Source: Rhizobiaceae bacterium (GTDB lineage: Bacteria; Pseudomonadota; Alphaproteobacteria; Rhizobiales; Rhizobiaceae). Taken from it: 48,409 bases of DNA. The stretch is from the NCBI GenBank assembly GCA_020628035.1, contig JAHDFS010000008.1, positions 1 to 48,409 of the forward strand, given 5' to 3'. A model generated the notes under the pieces. It was given only the letters and a program-made list of their open reading frames with translations. It searched no databases and had not been told where the DNA came from. This document shows, one piece after another, positions 38,195 to 47,998 of this stretch (the first letter of the stretch is position 1; each line of letters opens with the position of its first letter). Position numbers and translations under genes: made by a program.

Positions 38195-38755
38195 TTAACT
38201 TGCAGAGTAAGAATAAAACCAAATATTTGTGTCACCAAATGGGCGCTTATCTAAAAAAGAAAACCGCTCATCTAAGTCTGGTTCGACATCACTACGCTCT
38301 TCCAAAATCACCAGTGCTTGATCGATAAGCCAATCATTATCTACAGCGGACTTGATTGCTTTTTCACCGAGACCCAAACCATAGGGCGGATCAGCAAATA
38401 AAATAGTAAAAGGTTCGAACTTGCTAATCGGTCCAAGCTTGGTCGCATCGCGTTTGAAGATTTTGGTGCAGCCGTGGAGTGAAAGATTATCGGTGTTTTG
38501 GCGCAGTAATCCGCGCCCTTCAATGCTTTGCTCAACAAATAAAACAAAATCGCAGCCACGCGATAAAGCCTCAATACCAACAGCGCCTGTGCCGGCAAAC
38601 AATTCAAGCATGCGGCCTTCTTGCAAAAGATCGGAGTAGGAATGCTCCAGAATATTAAACAGGCTTTCGCGTGTGCGATCCTTGGTCGGTCTGATTTTAT
38701 CGCTCTTGGGGGATGCGATTGATCGCCCGCGATATTTACCGCCTACGATCCGCAT
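38195..38755 (-). CDS. rsmD: 16S rRNA (guanine(966)-N(2))-methyltransferase
   Basis: A 186-residue SAM-dependent methyltransferase. The start [36 protein letters not shown], the SAM loop [18 protein letters not shown], and the catalytic DPPYGLG (motif IV) match RsmD. It overlaps the end of the upstream pseudouridine synthase by 20 bp, and the two form an rRNA-modification pair. Confidence 0.95.
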   Translation of the reverse strand: MRIVGGKYRGRSIASPKSDKIRPTKDRTRESLFNILEHSYSDLLQEGRMLELFAGTGAVGIEALSRGCDFVLFVEQSIEGRGLLRQNTDNLSLHGCTKIFKRDATKLGPISKFEPFTILFADPPYGLGLGEKAIKSAVDNDWLIDQALVILEERSDVEPDLDERFSFLDKRPFGDTNIWFYSYSAS

Positions 38756-40085
38756 TGCCGCCCTTCTTGCCTTTTAGATTTGCACCCGAAGGCTTTTTAC
38801 CAGACCGCACTTTATCCGAACTCTTCTTATCGGCGCCACCTTGCTCATTCTTCTTCGAACGGAAGCTCTTATGAGGATCAAGCTTGTCTTTAGGACGATG
38901 CCAATTGCCTTTAATTGGCTCTCTTCCCCTATCGGTTTCTTCCTCTTTGCGTTCCACGCGTGGACGGCCACCTTTCGCCATCCAAACATTTGCGGCCCGA
39001 TTGCGGGGTCCTTTTTGGCGAGGACGCTCCTCGTCTTTATCAAACTTGTTATCGGAGAATTTTCGCTTACCATCCGGCCCTTCAGGACGGGTCCCCAAAC
39101 GATCACGTGCGCGTTCTTTGCGTTCAGCTTCAGTTAGCTTGCGGCGCGGTTTCCATTCAGCCGCTTTTGCACGCTCTTCTTTGCTTTCATGTTCACGCAA
39201 CGGTGCATCAAAATTCGCGCCTGACGCTTCTACCAATCGTGTACCCAGCTGGTCGCGCAACATGCGGCCTTTAACTTCAACCACACCACCTTCAGATAAT
39301 TCGCCCAATTGGAATGGACCATAAGACAAGCGAATAAGACGATTCACGTCCAGCCCCAATGCACCAAGGACAACTTTAATTTCGCGGTTTTTACCCTCAC
39401 GTAGTCCCATGGTAATCCAAACGTTAGAGCCTTGAACCCGGTCAAGCGTAGCTTCGATGGATCCGTAAAGCACACCATCAACTGCAATGCCTTCTTTAAG
39501 CTCATCAAGTTTGGCTTGGTCAATTTTACCATGCGCACGAACGCGATAGCGGCGAAGCCAACCGGTTGAGGGGAGCTCAAGCACCCGCGCAAGACCACCA
39601 TCATTGGTAAGGAGCAACAACCCTTCTGTATTGATGTCCAATCGACCAACTGACATCACTCTAGGTAAGTCATCAGGCAGATTGTCAAACACAGTTGGTC
39701 GACCCTCAGGATCGCTATTGGTGGTCACTAAGCCACCAGGCTTATAATAAAGCCAGAGCCGAGTGCGTTCGATGCCTCCGACAGGTTTATCATCAACTTC
39801 AATCTTATCGGATTGCGTTACATTGATCGCAGGCGACGTTAGTACTTTGCCATTAAGTTTAACGCGACCTTCTTCGATCATGCGTTCAACTTCACGACGC
39901 GAGGCAACGCCTGCGCGCGCGAGCATCTTTGCAATACGTCCCTCGACCAAAATCGGGGCTGCTTCTTTTGCAGCTGGCGCATTTGTTTTCTTAGTAGAAG
40001 ATGGTTTTCCACCTGCTGGACGCGATGCTTTGGCGTCTTTTCTGTTGGTTTTTTTGCCGCTAAAGGGCTTGTCTTGTTTGCTCAT
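38736..40085 (-). CDS. RsuA/RluB-type rRNA pseudouridine synthase with basic tails
   Basis: A 449-residue protein. Residues 49-95 form an S4 RNA-binding domain ([24 protein letters not shown]), followed by the synthase domain with catalytic Asp150 in [16 protein letters not shown] and the ending [27 protein letters not shown]. The last 160 residues and first 45 are low-complexity and very rich in Lys and Arg, a common extension in Hyphomicrobiales. Target is probably 23S rRNA (RluB) or 16S (RsuA); the sequence does not decide. The basic tail is likely to bind RNA. Confidence 0.9.
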   Translation of the reverse strand: MSKQDKPFSGKKTNRKDAKASRPAGGKPSSTKKTNAPAAKEAAPILVEGRIAKMLARAGVASRREVERMIEEGRVKLNGKVLTSPAINVTQSDKIEVDDKPVGGIERTRLWLYYKPGGLVTTNSDPEGRPTVFDNLPDDLPRVMSVGRLDINTEGLLLLTNDGGLARVLELPSTGWLRRYRVRAHGKIDQAKLDELKEGIAVDGVLYGSIEATLDRVQGSNVWITMGLREGKNREIKVVLGALGLDVNRLIRLSYGPFQLGELSEGGVVEVKGRMLRDQLGTRLVEASGANFDAPLREHESKEERAKAAEWKPRRKLTEAERKERARDRLGTRPEGPDGKRKFSDNKFDKDEERPRQKGPRNRAANVWMAKGGRPRVERKEEETDRGREPIKGNWHRPKDKLDPHKSFRSKKNEQGGADKKSSDKVRSGKKPSGANLKGKKGGNADRRR

Positions 40086-40169
40086 ATGGTGTTTGCCTTT
40101 GTTGGCGTTGTCCTAACAGTTTCAAATGGATTGAGCAATTGATGCTTTGCAATAAAAAGGGATATAAAA

Positions 40170-40616
40170 TTGCCCAAAGATAGCTTCATGGATTTGGCCA
40201 TTGCGGAGGCCGAAGCTGCCGGTGCTCGTGGTGAAGTGCCAGTTGGTGCGGTTATTGTTCTTAATGGCAAAGTAATCTCCCGCGCGGGCAATGAAACAAG
40301 AGCGTTACACGATGTAACCGCACATGCGGAAATTCTTGCAATTCGGCGCGCATCTCAAGTTTTAACGCAAGAACGTCTCACAGAGGCTGATCTTTATGTG
40401 ACGCTTGAACCCTGTACCATGTGCGCAGGCGCGATTTCATTTGCGCGTATCAGGCGAGTTTATATTGGTGCAGAAGACGATAAGGGGGGCGGTGTATTAA
40501 ATGGCGCTAGATTTTTTGAACAACCGACCTGCCATCATAAACCAGAAGTCTATTCCGGATTTCAAGCGGTAAGATCTGCAAAGATCCTACGGGATTTTTT
40601 TAAGACGCAACGTTAA
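40170..40616 (+). CDS. tadA: tRNA(adenine(34)) deaminase
   Basis: A 148-residue zinc enzyme that converts A34 to inosine in tRNA-Arg(ACG). Zinc and catalytic residues are His52 and Glu54 (TAHAEI) and the Cys pair in PCTMCAGAI (Cys82, Cys85). A TTG start at 40170 lies behind AAGGG; the ATG at 40188 (residue 7) is an alternative. It is divergent from the pseudouridine synthase, with 84 bp between. Confidence 0.95.
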   Translation: MPKDSFMDLAIAEAEAAGARGEVPVGAVIVLNGKVISRAGNETRALHDVTAHAEILAIRRASQVLTQERLTEADLYVTLEPCTMCAGAISFARIRRVYIGAEDDKGGGVLNGARFFEQPTCHHKPEVYSGFQAVRSAKILRDFFKTQR

Positions 40617-40635
40617 TTTTTCCAAGGTTAAACAA

Positions 40636-40659
40636 TTGGAAGCGGACTAGCGCTTCCAA
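40636..40659 (-). terminator. Hairpin at the end of the lipoprotein gene
   Basis: TTGGAAGCG (40636-40644) and CGCTTCCAA (40651-40659) form a 9-bp stem with a 6-nt loop. It contains the stop codon of the minus-strand lipoprotein gene and lies between convergent genes. Read on the minus strand it is followed by TTGTTT, a modest T-rich stretch. Confidence 0.5.
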
Positions 40660-41243
40660 ACTTGCCACCATCTTTTGCCAGTGCCTTTGACGGTTGCACC
40701 TTCTTTGCGTCTCTTTTCTTTTTCACGCTCAGTCTCGCCCAATTCGCCAACTGGAGCGGTGGACGCAGGAACTTTATATCCAGCAGGTGGATCAGATAGA
40801 AAACGTCGTTCCTGGTAAGCGCCCTTTTGAATAAGTCGCGCCTGACGATAAGCTTCTGCTTGCTGTTTTCTCGTTAGACTTTGACCATTTGGGCCGGCGG
40901 TTTTCAACGGAGATACATAGCCAGGATTGTTTTGATTTTCTGTGATTTCAGCAACAATTCTCTCACGTGTTTCTTCAGGAGATTCTGGCCAAATTTGTTC
41001 GTTTTGAACAACACTTGTTTGCGGTGCTGGCAAGGATGCTGTCGTCGGTGGTGTCACCAAATCAGGACGCGGCTTATATTCAATATCGTCGCCTTTGCGT
41101 GTTTTCAAAGATGCGATATTGGTAATATCCTCAAACAATTGTTCTGTTGACGTTTTATCCGTTCCGTAAGTGGGTGACGAAACACAACCTGATAACAGGC
41201 CTGCAAAACACAACAATATAATCGCAACAAATGCTTTATTCAT
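40647..41243 (-). CDS. Putative lipoprotein of unknown function
   Basis: A 198-residue protein with a lipoprotein signal peptide; the lipobox LLSGC places the lipidated Cys at residue 20. The rest is hydrophilic and proline-rich in the middle (PTTASLPAPQTS), with SLTRKQQAEAYRQARLIQKGAYQERRFLSDPPAGYKVP and a basic C-terminus ending in WWQVWKR. The family resembles unnamed lipoproteins of Hyphomicrobiales; no function is known to me. The ATG at 41243 follows GAAGAGA; a TTG four codons earlier is possible. Confidence 0.85.
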   Translation of the reverse strand: MNKAFVAIILLCFAGLLSGCVSSPTYGTDKTSTEQLFEDITNIASLKTRKGDDIEYKPRPDLVTPPTTASLPAPQTSVVQNEQIWPESPEETRERIVAEITENQNNPGYVSPLKTAGPNGQSLTRKQQAEAYRQARLIQKGAYQERRFLSDPPAGYKVPASTAPVGELGETEREKEKRRKEGATVKGTGKRWWQVWKR

Positions 41244-41407
41244 ATATCTCTTCAACGCTTACAACGCTGTTCCTACTCAAAAGGCCTTAGGTCCCGTCAG
41301 CCATATTTATTAAATTAGGCAGATTTCAGGCAAGTATTATCCTAAGGCTGCTTTTTTCGCAAATAACGAAATTGTTCAATAGCTTATTTCACAAGCTCTA
41401 ATAAATG

Positions 41408-41443
41408 ATAAAGGCCGGAACATCATGATGAACAGGCCTTTAT
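41408..41443 (-). terminator. Likely ileS terminator
   Basis: ATAAAGGCC (41408-41416) and GGCCTTTAT (41435-41443) form a 9-bp stem with an 18-nt loop just past the ileS stop. On the minus strand the stem is followed by CATTTATT, T-rich but interrupted. The region 41256-41407 upstream of the lipoprotein gene shows no gene. Confidence 0.6.
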
Positions 41444-41450
41444 TTCTTGC

Positions 41451-44387
41451 TTATAAGCGCCCCAGCGCCTTTAATTCTTGCAGTGCCGCTGCATCACGAG
41501 CTGACACATCTGGGAATTCAGGATCCGAACCTACATCCTTTGTCACGCGCCAAGAACGGGCACATTTTTGACCTTCAGCCAATTTTGGCACAACACCTAT
41601 GGAAGGCGTATCATCAAGTTTGAACGCATCCTCTGGTGATTGACCTGACTTAATTTCAATCGCTGATGTGATGCAGATATCTTCAAACTTCATGTCAGAG
41701 ACAACATCCATTAATTCGCTGTCGTCGATATAAACGATCGGCGCGGCTTCGAGCGACGAACCAATGCGTTTTTCACGGCGTTCGATTTCAAGCGCACCTG
41801 TTACCACACGGCGAACAGTTTTAACATTTTGCCACTTTGCAGCCAGTTTCGCATCAATCCATGATGTTTGGACATCTGCAAATTGTTCAAGGTGAACAGA
41901 TTCAGCTTCAGGATAACGAGACAACCAGCTTTCTTCCATGGTGAACGGAAGCATTGGCGCCATCCAAGTCACCAAACAATCAAAAATCTTTGCGATTGTT
42001 TGCAGCGCAGCTTTGCGTTCTAGGCTGGATGGCCCTTCGCAATAAAGCGTGTCTTTTCTGATATCGAAATAGAACGCAGATAGCTCAAGATTCATAAAGT
42101 TCGACAGGCTTGAGAAAATTCGTTTGAAATCAAATTCGTCATATCCTTCACGCACAACTTCATCGAGTTCTGCAAGACGATGCAGCATCAAACGCTCAAG
42201 TTCTGGCAATTGATCATAGGCCACATCTTCGCCCTCATAGTGAGACAAAGAGCCAAGCATCCAGCGAAGTGTATTTCGCATTTTACGATAGGCATCGATG
42301 GATGTTTTTAGAATTTCTGGCCCGATGCGCAAATCTTCAGCATAATCAGCAGATGATACCCACAAGCGAAGGATATCTGCGCCTGACTGCTTGATCACTT
42401 CTTGCGGCGTGACGACATTGCCCAATGATTTGGACATTTTGCGTCCATCTTCGGCCATGACAAACCCGTGGGTTAGCACAGCGTCATAGGGCGCGCGACC
42501 ACGTGTTCCGCAACTTTCAAGCAAAGATGAATGGAACCAACCGCGATGTTGGTCAGAACCTTCAAGATAAAGATCAGCTGGCCATTTTAGATCATCGCGT
42601 TCTTCAAGGCAGAATGAGTGCGTTGAACCTGAATCGAACCACACATCCAAAATATCACGCACTTGTTCCCAATCATCTGGATTATCGACCATGCCGTCCA
42701 AGAAACGTTCTTTGGCGCCATCTGCAAACCAGGCGTCTGCACCTTCTTCTCTAAAGGCATCTTGAATGCGTTCAGACAATTCGTCTGATTTATCAAAATC
42801 TGGACCCGGGATGACTTGATTGGTTTGCGTATTTCTAAACACACTGATTGGAACACCCCAAGCACGCTGGCGTGAAAGAACCCAATCAGGACGTTGTTCG
42901 ATCATGGCACGCAAGCGATTTTGGCCAGCAGCTGGCACAAAACGAGTTTCATCAATGGCTGCCAGTGATGTTTGACGAAGCGTACCGGCGTTTGATTTTG
43001 TTCCATCACCGATCACACCATCTTTGTCCATATAGACAAACCATTGCGGCGTATTTCGGAAAATGATCGGTTTTTTCGAGCGCCACGAATGCGGATATTC
43101 GTGTTTGACACGACCGCGTGCAAACAAATTATTTTCGCCGATCAAAGCTGTGATAACAGCTTGGTTGGCTTTGCCTTTTTTGCCCTTATCATCAATGACG
43201 CGCACATCACCAAAGCCCGGCGCTTGATCCGTGTATGAACCATCGTCAGCAACGGTGAACGGAATTTCAGATGAAATACCTTGCGCTTCGATCTCGTTGC
43301 GACGCGCGACCCAGATTTCAAAGTCATCGCGACCGTGGCCAGGTGCTGTATGTACAAAACCAGTACCGGCATCATCAGATACGTGATCACCATCTAGCAA
43401 AGGCACATCAAAGCCATAGGCGTCGTTAAAGCCGCGCAAAGGATGTGCGCATTTTGTTGACGCAAATTCTTTTGCTGTTACATCACGAACACGCTTGAAA
43501 GTAACCTTGGCTTTCTCTGCACATTCTTCGGCCAATGCATCGGCAAAGATGAGCTTATCACCGGGCTGAGGTCCAAATTCATTTTCCGCAGATGCGACTT
43601 CAAACAAGCCATAACTGATTTTAGAAGAGTAACAGATCGCGCGGTTGCCTGGGATCGTCCAAGGTGTTGTGGTCCAGATGACAACGGAAGCTTCTGCCAA
43701 ATCACCCGATCCATCTACAATTGGGAACTTGGCCCAGATTGTATCAGATTCATACATCTCATATTCGATCTCAGCTTCAGCCAATGCGGTGCGTTCCACA
43801 ACAGACCACATGATTGGTTTAGAGCCGCGATAAAGCTGTCCGGTTTTCGCAAACTTCATCAACTCAGCAGCGATCTTAGCTTCTGCTGGAAAGTTCATCG
43901 TTTTATAAGGTGTTTCAAAATCGCCTTCGACACCCAAACGTCGGAACTCTTCGGTTTGCACGCCAATCCAGTGATCAGCAAAGTCACGACATTCTTTGCG
44001 GAACTCATTGATCGGCACCTGATCCTTATCTTTACCCTTAGCGCGATATTGCTCTTCAATCTTCCATTCAATTGGAAGACCATGACAATCCCAGCCAGGC
44101 ACATAATTGGAATCAAACCCGCGCATCTGGAACGAGCGTGTGATCATGTCCTTCAAGATTTTATTGAGCGCATGTCCAATATGCAAATTACCATTGGCAT
44201 ATGGAGGGCCATCATGCAGCACATATTTTGGACGTCCTTTGGAAATCTCGCGAAGCTTTTTATAAAGCTTCATCTCATCCCATTTTGCGATCCAGTTTGG
44301 CTCGGCCTTTGGTAAGCCTGCGCGCATTGGGAAATCAGTTTTTGGCAAGTTGAGGGTTTTTGAATAATCGAATGTTTCTTCTGTCAT
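41451..44387 (-). CDS. ileS: Isoleucine-tRNA ligase
   Basis: A 978-residue class I synthetase that charges tRNA-Ile. The HIGH motif is at 69-72 ([15 protein letters not shown]), the KMSKS loop in [11 protein letters not shown], the editing domain contains [12 protein letters not shown] and [16 protein letters not shown], and an anticodon-binding domain follows. The C-terminal zinc site of the E. coli enzyme is reduced to KCARSW, as I recall in other alphaproteobacteria. The ATG at 44387 has a poor ribosome site (AAAAAGCTGATAAA). A 100-nt leader with an isoleucine-rich ORF precedes it. Confidence 0.97.
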   Translation of the reverse strand: MTEETFDYSKTLNLPKTDFPMRAGLPKAEPNWIAKWDEMKLYKKLREISKGRPKYVLHDGPPYANGNLHIGHALNKILKDMITRSFQMRGFDSNYVPGWDCHGLPIEWKIEEQYRAKGKDKDQVPINEFRKECRDFADHWIGVQTEEFRRLGVEGDFETPYKTMNFPAEAKIAAELMKFAKTGQLYRGSKPIMWSVVERTALAEAEIEYEMYESDTIWAKFPIVDGSGDLAEASVVIWTTTPWTIPGNRAICYSSKISYGLFEVASAENEFGPQPGDKLIFADALAEECAEKAKVTFKRVRDVTAKEFASTKCAHPLRGFNDAYGFDVPLLDGDHVSDDAGTGFVHTAPGHGRDDFEIWVARRNEIEAQGISSEIPFTVADDGSYTDQAPGFGDVRVIDDKGKKGKANQAVITALIGENNLFARGRVKHEYPHSWRSKKPIIFRNTPQWFVYMDKDGVIGDGTKSNAGTLRQTSLAAIDETRFVPAAGQNRLRAMIEQRPDWVLSRQRAWGVPISVFRNTQTNQVIPGPDFDKSDELSERIQDAFREEGADAWFADGAKERFLDGMVDNPDDWEQVRDILDVWFDSGSTHSFCLEERDDLKWPADLYLEGSDQHRGWFHSSLLESCGTRGRAPYDAVLTHGFVMAEDGRKMSKSLGNVVTPQEVIKQSGADILRLWVSSADYAEDLRIGPEILKTSIDAYRKMRNTLRWMLGSLSHYEGEDVAYDQLPELERLMLHRLAELDEVVREGYDEFDFKRIFSSLSNFMNLELSAFYFDIRKDTLYCEGPSSLERKAALQTIAKIFDCLVTWMAPMLPFTMEESWLSRYPEAESVHLEQFADVQTSWIDAKLAAKWQNVKTVRRVVTGALEIERREKRIGSSLEAAPIVYIDDSELMDVVSDMKFEDICITSAIEIKSGQSPEDAFKLDDTPSIGVVPKLAEGQKCARSWRVTKDVGSDPEFPDVSARDAAALQELKALGRL

Positions 44388-44468
44388 TTTATCAGCTTTT
44401 TAATCGACAACGTTTTTCAACGTGAATGTTGCGAAATAGATATGAGAATAGCGTTTAAACGCCTTTAT

Positions 44469-44503
44469 CCCGGGACTCCTGGTCGTATTAGACGGAGGCC
44501 GGG
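44469..44503 (-). promoter_or_regulatory. GC-rich hairpin in the ileS leader (possible attenuator)
   Basis: Read on the minus strand, CCCGG (44503-44499) pairs with CCGGG (44473-44469); inside, CUCC pairs with GGAG and GUC pairs with GAC around the loop UAAUAC that holds the leader-ORF stop. The 3' arm includes AGGAG. No run of Ts follows, so it is not a standard terminator; control of translation or of a downstream structure is possible. A 12-bp palindrome GCGTTTAAACGC (44451-44462) follows, and CGAATAATTCG (44513-44523) overlaps the Ile codons. Confidence 0.45.
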
Positions 44504-44556
44504 CTAGTAATTCGAATTATTCGTATGCTTAAGTTCAAAAACATAAAAAGCACCAT
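44488..44556 (-). CDS. Candidate isoleucine-rich leader peptide of ileS
   Basis: An ATG at 44556, preceded by GAAGAAAG, opens a 22-codon ORF ending in TAA at 44488. Residues 10-17 read SIRIIRIT; four of 22 codons are Ile (positions 11, 13, 14, 16), two of them the rare ATA. Residues 18-22 are SPASV. The stop codon falls in the loop of a GC-rich hairpin. Ile-codon-rich leader ORFs just ahead of an isoleucine-related gene are the hallmark of ribosome-mediated attenuation, as in ilv and trp leaders. It is read in the same direction as ileS, 100 nt upstream. It is too short to prove by sequence alone. Confidence 0.55.
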   Translation of the reverse strand: MVLFMFLNLSIRIIRITSPASV

Positions 44557-44647
44557 AAATCTTTCTTCGCTTCGCTTGATCGCGGGGATTTGTGAGCGCT
44601 TCTTAAATGTTTTTCACCAACAAGAAAAGACTTATTGTCAGTAATCT

Positions 44648-45418
44648 TTACCAAACCGGTCGATCAAGCTTATCGTAGATGATTTTGCGCATCATATTGG
44701 TCATCAAATTTGGTGCGATTTTACCCAATATCCGCGCTGATTGCGCTGCAGCTCCCGGATAAAGAACTTTCTTATTGGCAGAAGCCGCTTTTAAGATGCG
44801 AGACGCCAGCTCTTCAGGCGGCATTCGTTTCGAAGCATCAGCACCTTTTGGCGCGTGTCTTTGAGCATGATCTGTGCGAACGGGACCAGGAAAAACACTC
44901 AACACAGAAACGCCTTGTGCGGCGAAGGGTTTGCGCACGCTTTTCGCATAAATCGCGATTGCATCTTTGCTCGCACCATAGACAGACGCACCGGGATATC
45001 CCGTTGTATGAGACAGGGAGGAAACAAAAGCCAAATTGGCATTTTTGGCAAACAATCCATTTTGCATTAAACTTGCGCTCAATTGCATTGGAAAAAGTGT
45101 GTTAAGCTTTAACACATTTTCATAAGCTGTTGGGTCAATCTCTTCAAATTTGCCGGTCGCTGAAATGCCTGCATTATGGATAACAAGGTCAAGTTTTTTT
45201 CTTGATGATAGTTCCGAAATAATTTCGTTAACTGAATTTGAGTTAATCAGATCTAATTCTATATGATTCAATAACTTATCTTGATTTGAATGTGTCCAAA
45301 TTATTGGATCTCGATCTATAGATGTCACCTTTACATCATGGTCCAACAAGCGCTGACATAAGGCTTTTCCGATACCCTGCCCTGTTCCGGTGACCAATGC
45401 GTGTTTCCAGTTCTTCAT
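44648..45418 (-). CDS. SDR family oxidoreductase (first of a pair)
   Basis: A 256-residue short-chain dehydrogenase. The cofactor motif is VTGTGQGIGKAL, the NAG motif is HNAGIS, and the catalytic Ser and YxxxK are in SSLSH...YGASKDAIAIYAKSV. ASIDRD at the end of strand 2 suggests NAD(H) preference, which is inference. It shares an ATGA overlap with the second SDR gene. The C-terminus is basic with hydrophobic patches. The substrate is unknown. Confidence 0.88.
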   Translation of the reverse strand: MKNWKHALVTGTGQGIGKALCQRLLDHDVKVTSIDRDPIIWTHSNQDKLLNHIELDLINSNSVNEIISELSSRKKLDLVIHNAGISATGKFEEIDPTAYENVLKLNTLFPMQLSASLMQNGLFAKNANLAFVSSLSHTTGYPGASVYGASKDAIAIYAKSVRKPFAAQGVSVLSVFPGPVRTDHAQRHAPKGADASKRMPPEELASRILKAASANKKVLYPGAAAQSARILGKIAPNLMTNMMRKIIYDKLDRPVW

Positions 45419-46134
45419 GCCGATTGCTTTCTGCGAAACAGGCTTTTGATCTTTGCACCAATGAAAATGGTCGCTGATTTCTTGTTTGTCGCCATCACCT
45501 TGATGATTTCTTCCGCCATGGCCTCAGGGGACAAGAAGAAACGACCTTCTTTGCCAACTTTATAACCGGCCTTTTCAAGCATTGGCGTGAGCGTCGGACC
45601 TGGATGTATTACTTGCACATCGATCCTATCTCGCCATTCAGCTTCTAATGACCGAGCAAATCCGGCAAGGCCAGCTTTTGATGCAGCATAAGACGCCATA
45701 TTCGGCGATCCTTTATGCGCAACAGAACCGATAAGAACTACTTTGCCCTTTGCTGTCTCAACATGAGATGCAAGAGCTTTGGTAAGCAGCACAGGAAAAA
45801 GTAAGTTAACACTTACATTATGACCAATTTGCTCAGATGTCTCTTGATCAGGGGATGTATAAACGCCTACCCCAGCGCAATGTATGACACGATCAATGGC
45901 TTGTATATCGAGCTTTTCAAGCCCAGCAATCACCACGTCAACAGCCTGGACTGGATTCGCAATATCTGTTTGAATATATTGGATATTATCGGAAAGCATC
46001 GCATATACTTCATGCGCTTCTTTGCGGCCAATAACGACTAAATCATCTGTATTTATCAGGCGTCTTGCCAGCTCAAGCCCGATGCCAGATGTTGCACCTG
46101 TTATTAATGTAAGTGATTTCTTACCTTTAATCAT
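45415..46134 (-). CDS. SDR family oxidoreductase (second of a pair)
   Basis: A 239-residue protein with ITGATSGIGLELARRL, HCAGVG and YAASKAGLAGFARSLEAEW, all typical of classical SDRs. After strand 2 comes VVIGRKEAH, a basic residue that often favours NADP(H). The start is taken as the ATG at 46134, which overlaps the ribF stop; a TTG one codon earlier is possible. The pair sits between ribF and ileS in one direction, so co-transcription is likely. Substrate unknown. Confidence 0.88.
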   Translation of the reverse strand: MIKGKKSLTLITGATSGIGLELARRLINTDDLVVIGRKEAHEVYAMLSDNIQYIQTDIANPVQAVDVVIAGLEKLDIQAIDRVIHCAGVGVYTSPDQETSEQIGHNVSVNLLFPVLLTKALASHVETAKGKVVLIGSVAHKGSPNMASYAASKAGLAGFARSLEAEWRDRIDVQVIHPGPTLTPMLEKAGYKVGKEGRFFLSPEAMAEEIIKVMATNKKSATIFIGAKIKSLFRRKQSA

Positions 46135-47125
46135 CAAAGCATACCGCTTGATCCAAAACGCTCAGAGATGTTGCATGAAGCAGAACCTCTCTCGCCTCTG
46201 CTTCGTCTTGTTTCATCTGCACAACCAGCGCATCCAAATCGTCAAACTTCAGCTCTTCGCGTAAGTAAGACATGAGATGGACCTGGCAAATCTGCCCATA
46301 AAGATCGCCTTGATGATCAAATACAAATGTCTCAAGAATTGGCGCGCCATCATCTTCCAGTGTGGGGCGCACACCAAAGCTGGCAACGCCATTATACAGA
46401 GTGCCCTTTCCATCTCTGAATTTGACGGCATAAACACCTGGCTTTAAACCATTTTCTTGGTGAAGCACCATATTGGCTGTTGGATAGCCTAGCTTACGAC
46501 CCAATTGACGACCTTTGATGATTTCGCCTTCTACCGTAAACCGATATCCTAAAAGCGCATTTGCTTCGGCCAATTCACCATTTATGAGTAACTCGCGAAT
46601 TCTGCTTGATGAAATGACTTCTGTATTTTCATCGCGGAATGCATCAACCAATGTGACACCAAAACCGCGCTCTTCACCAGCTGCCATTAAAAATGCAGGT
46701 CCGCCTTCGCGCCCTTTGCCGAAATGAAAGTCAAATCCAGTGACAACATGAGAAACGCCAAATTGGTTTACCAAAATATTGTTGATGAAATCTTCAGCTG
46801 AATTGCTTGCGAAATCCCTATCAAAACTTTGTTCGATCACAGCACTAAAGCCCAGTTTTTCAAGTAATACAGCTTTCAAGCTCGCAGGTGAAATTCGAAA
46901 TGGGGCATTTTCAGGTGTGAATACTGCGCGCGGATGCGGTTCAAAGGTCATGACAAGCGCAGGAACGTTATTTTCGTTTGCTATTTCCAAGGCGCGATCA
47001 AGCACCGATTGATGCCCTCTATGCACGCCGTCGAAATTTCCAATTGCAACAACGCCACCGCGTAAATCAGCGCTCAGCGTTTCCCCACCTTGAACACGAA
47101 TGATTTTCAATTTTCCCGCACTCAA
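46127..47125 (-). CDS. ribF: Bifunctional riboflavin kinase / FAD synthetase
   Basis: A 332-residue protein that makes FMN and FAD. The nucleotidyltransferase domain has AIGNFDGVHRGHQSVL and TGFDFHFGKGREG, SSSRIRELL; the flavokinase domain has GRKLGYPTANM and YNGVASFGVRPT. The frame starts at a TTG (47125) immediately after the stop of the HAD gene; no better start is near. Order HAD hydrolase-ribF beside groES is usual for Hyphomicrobiales. Confidence 0.95.
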   Translation of the reverse strand: MSAGKLKIIRVQGGETLSADLRGGVVAIGNFDGVHRGHQSVLDRALEIANENNVPALVMTFEPHPRAVFTPENAPFRISPASLKAVLLEKLGFSAVIEQSFDRDFASNSAEDFINNILVNQFGVSHVVTGFDFHFGKGREGGPAFLMAAGEERGFGVTLVDAFRDENTEVISSSRIRELLINGELAEANALLGYRFTVEGEIIKGRQLGRKLGYPTANMVLHQENGLKPGVYAVKFRDGKGTLYNGVASFGVRPTLEDDGAPILETFVFDHQGDLYGQICQVHLMSYLREELKFDDLDALVVQMKQDEAEAREVLLHATSLSVLDQAVCFDD

Positions 47126-47998
47126 TTATTTGATCCATTCCATCCAATAATTTGGACGCACACCCTCTTTTGCCAAAAAGCCTGACAATTTAAAATCGTC
47201 AATGCCGCCAGGAACGTCTTCACTTTTATATTGGTTGATATGGATACCATGCGCGACGAATAAAAGGTCCAATCCATAATTAACCGCTCCTCGGACATCA
47301 GTTGGCATGCCATCACCAATCGCAATCACACGTTCGGGGTTGATATCACCTCTGATATCCTGCGCGATTTCGAGCGCTGTTTGATACATGGGCTTGTGCG
47401 GCTTACCTGCGACGAAGACCTCGCCACCCATTTTTTTGTAAAGCGCTGCAATGGCGCCCGCGCAAGGGATCATGCGTTCGCCGCGTTCAACAACTAAATC
47501 CGGATTTGCACAGATGAAAGGTAGACCACGCGCTAAGAAAGCTTCTAGCATTTCTGTATAATCTTCCGGCTTTTCAACTTCGTCATCGAAAAACCCTGTG
47601 CAGACAATCGACTGCGCCTCATCTTGATCAACACGCTCGACATCTAGCCCATCAAGCAATTGCAGATCACGATCCGGACCAAGAAAGAACACTTTCTTCG
47701 GCGCGTCTTTGATCAATTTGCGCGTAAGATCGCCAGATGTGACAATGTCATTATAACAATCTGATTTAATGCCCAGCATATCTAGCTGAGAGACGACGCC
47801 TTGCTTACGGCGGGGCGAATTTGTGATTAAAACAACTGTTTTGCCAGCTTCGCGCGCGCGTTTTAGAGCTTCATAGGCGTTTTTATGCGCAGAAACGCCA
47901 TTGTGCAACACACCCCATACATCACTCAGAATGACATCATAATTGCCATCCAACCCGTCAAGATTATCCAGTTTTTTAAGCAAGGGGGGAGCCTCCAT
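47126..47998 (-). CDS. HAD superfamily class IIA hydrolase (TIGR01459 type)
   Basis: A 290-residue phosphatase-like protein. The nucleophile motif is DVILSDVWGVLHNG (DxWG, as in this subfamily), motif II ITNSPRRK, the Lys of motif III in GKPHKPMY, and motif IV IGDGMPTDVRGAVNYGLD. Related enzymes hydrolyse small phosphoesters; the substrate here is unknown. The ATG at 47998 matches the usual family length; the frame continues to a TTG at 48064 without a ribosome site. Confidence 0.9.
   Translation of the reverse strand: MEAPPLLKKLDNLDGLDGNYDVILSDVWGVLHNGVSAHKNAYEALKRAREAGKTVVLITNSPRRKQGVVSQLDMLGIKSDCYNDIVTSGDLTRKLIKDAPKKVFFLGPDRDLQLLDGLDVERVDQDEAQSIVCTGFFDDEVEKPEDYTEMLEAFLARGLPFICANPDLVVERGERMIPCAGAIAALYKKMGGEVFVAGKPHKPMYQTALEIAQDIRGDINPERVIAIGDGMPTDVRGAVNYGLDLLFVAHGIHINQYKSEDVPGGIDDFKLSGFLAKEGVRPNYWMEWIK

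Noticed and set aside
38841-39324. Overlapping plus-strand ORFs up to 146 codons
   Set aside because: They lie opposite the Lys/Arg-rich tail of the pseudouridine synthase, where skewed codon use removes stops on the other strand. No family or ribosome site is seen.
41451-41600. Frameshift or truncation at the C-terminus of IleS because zinc Cys residues are missing
   Set aside because: The frame is intact, and the KCARSW form followed by a short helix is, to my knowledge, normal for alphaproteobacterial IleS.
44388-44647. T-box riboswitch ahead of ileS
   Set aside because: No T-box consensus sequence is visible, and T-boxes are essentially absent from alphaproteobacteria; a leader-peptide mechanism fits better.
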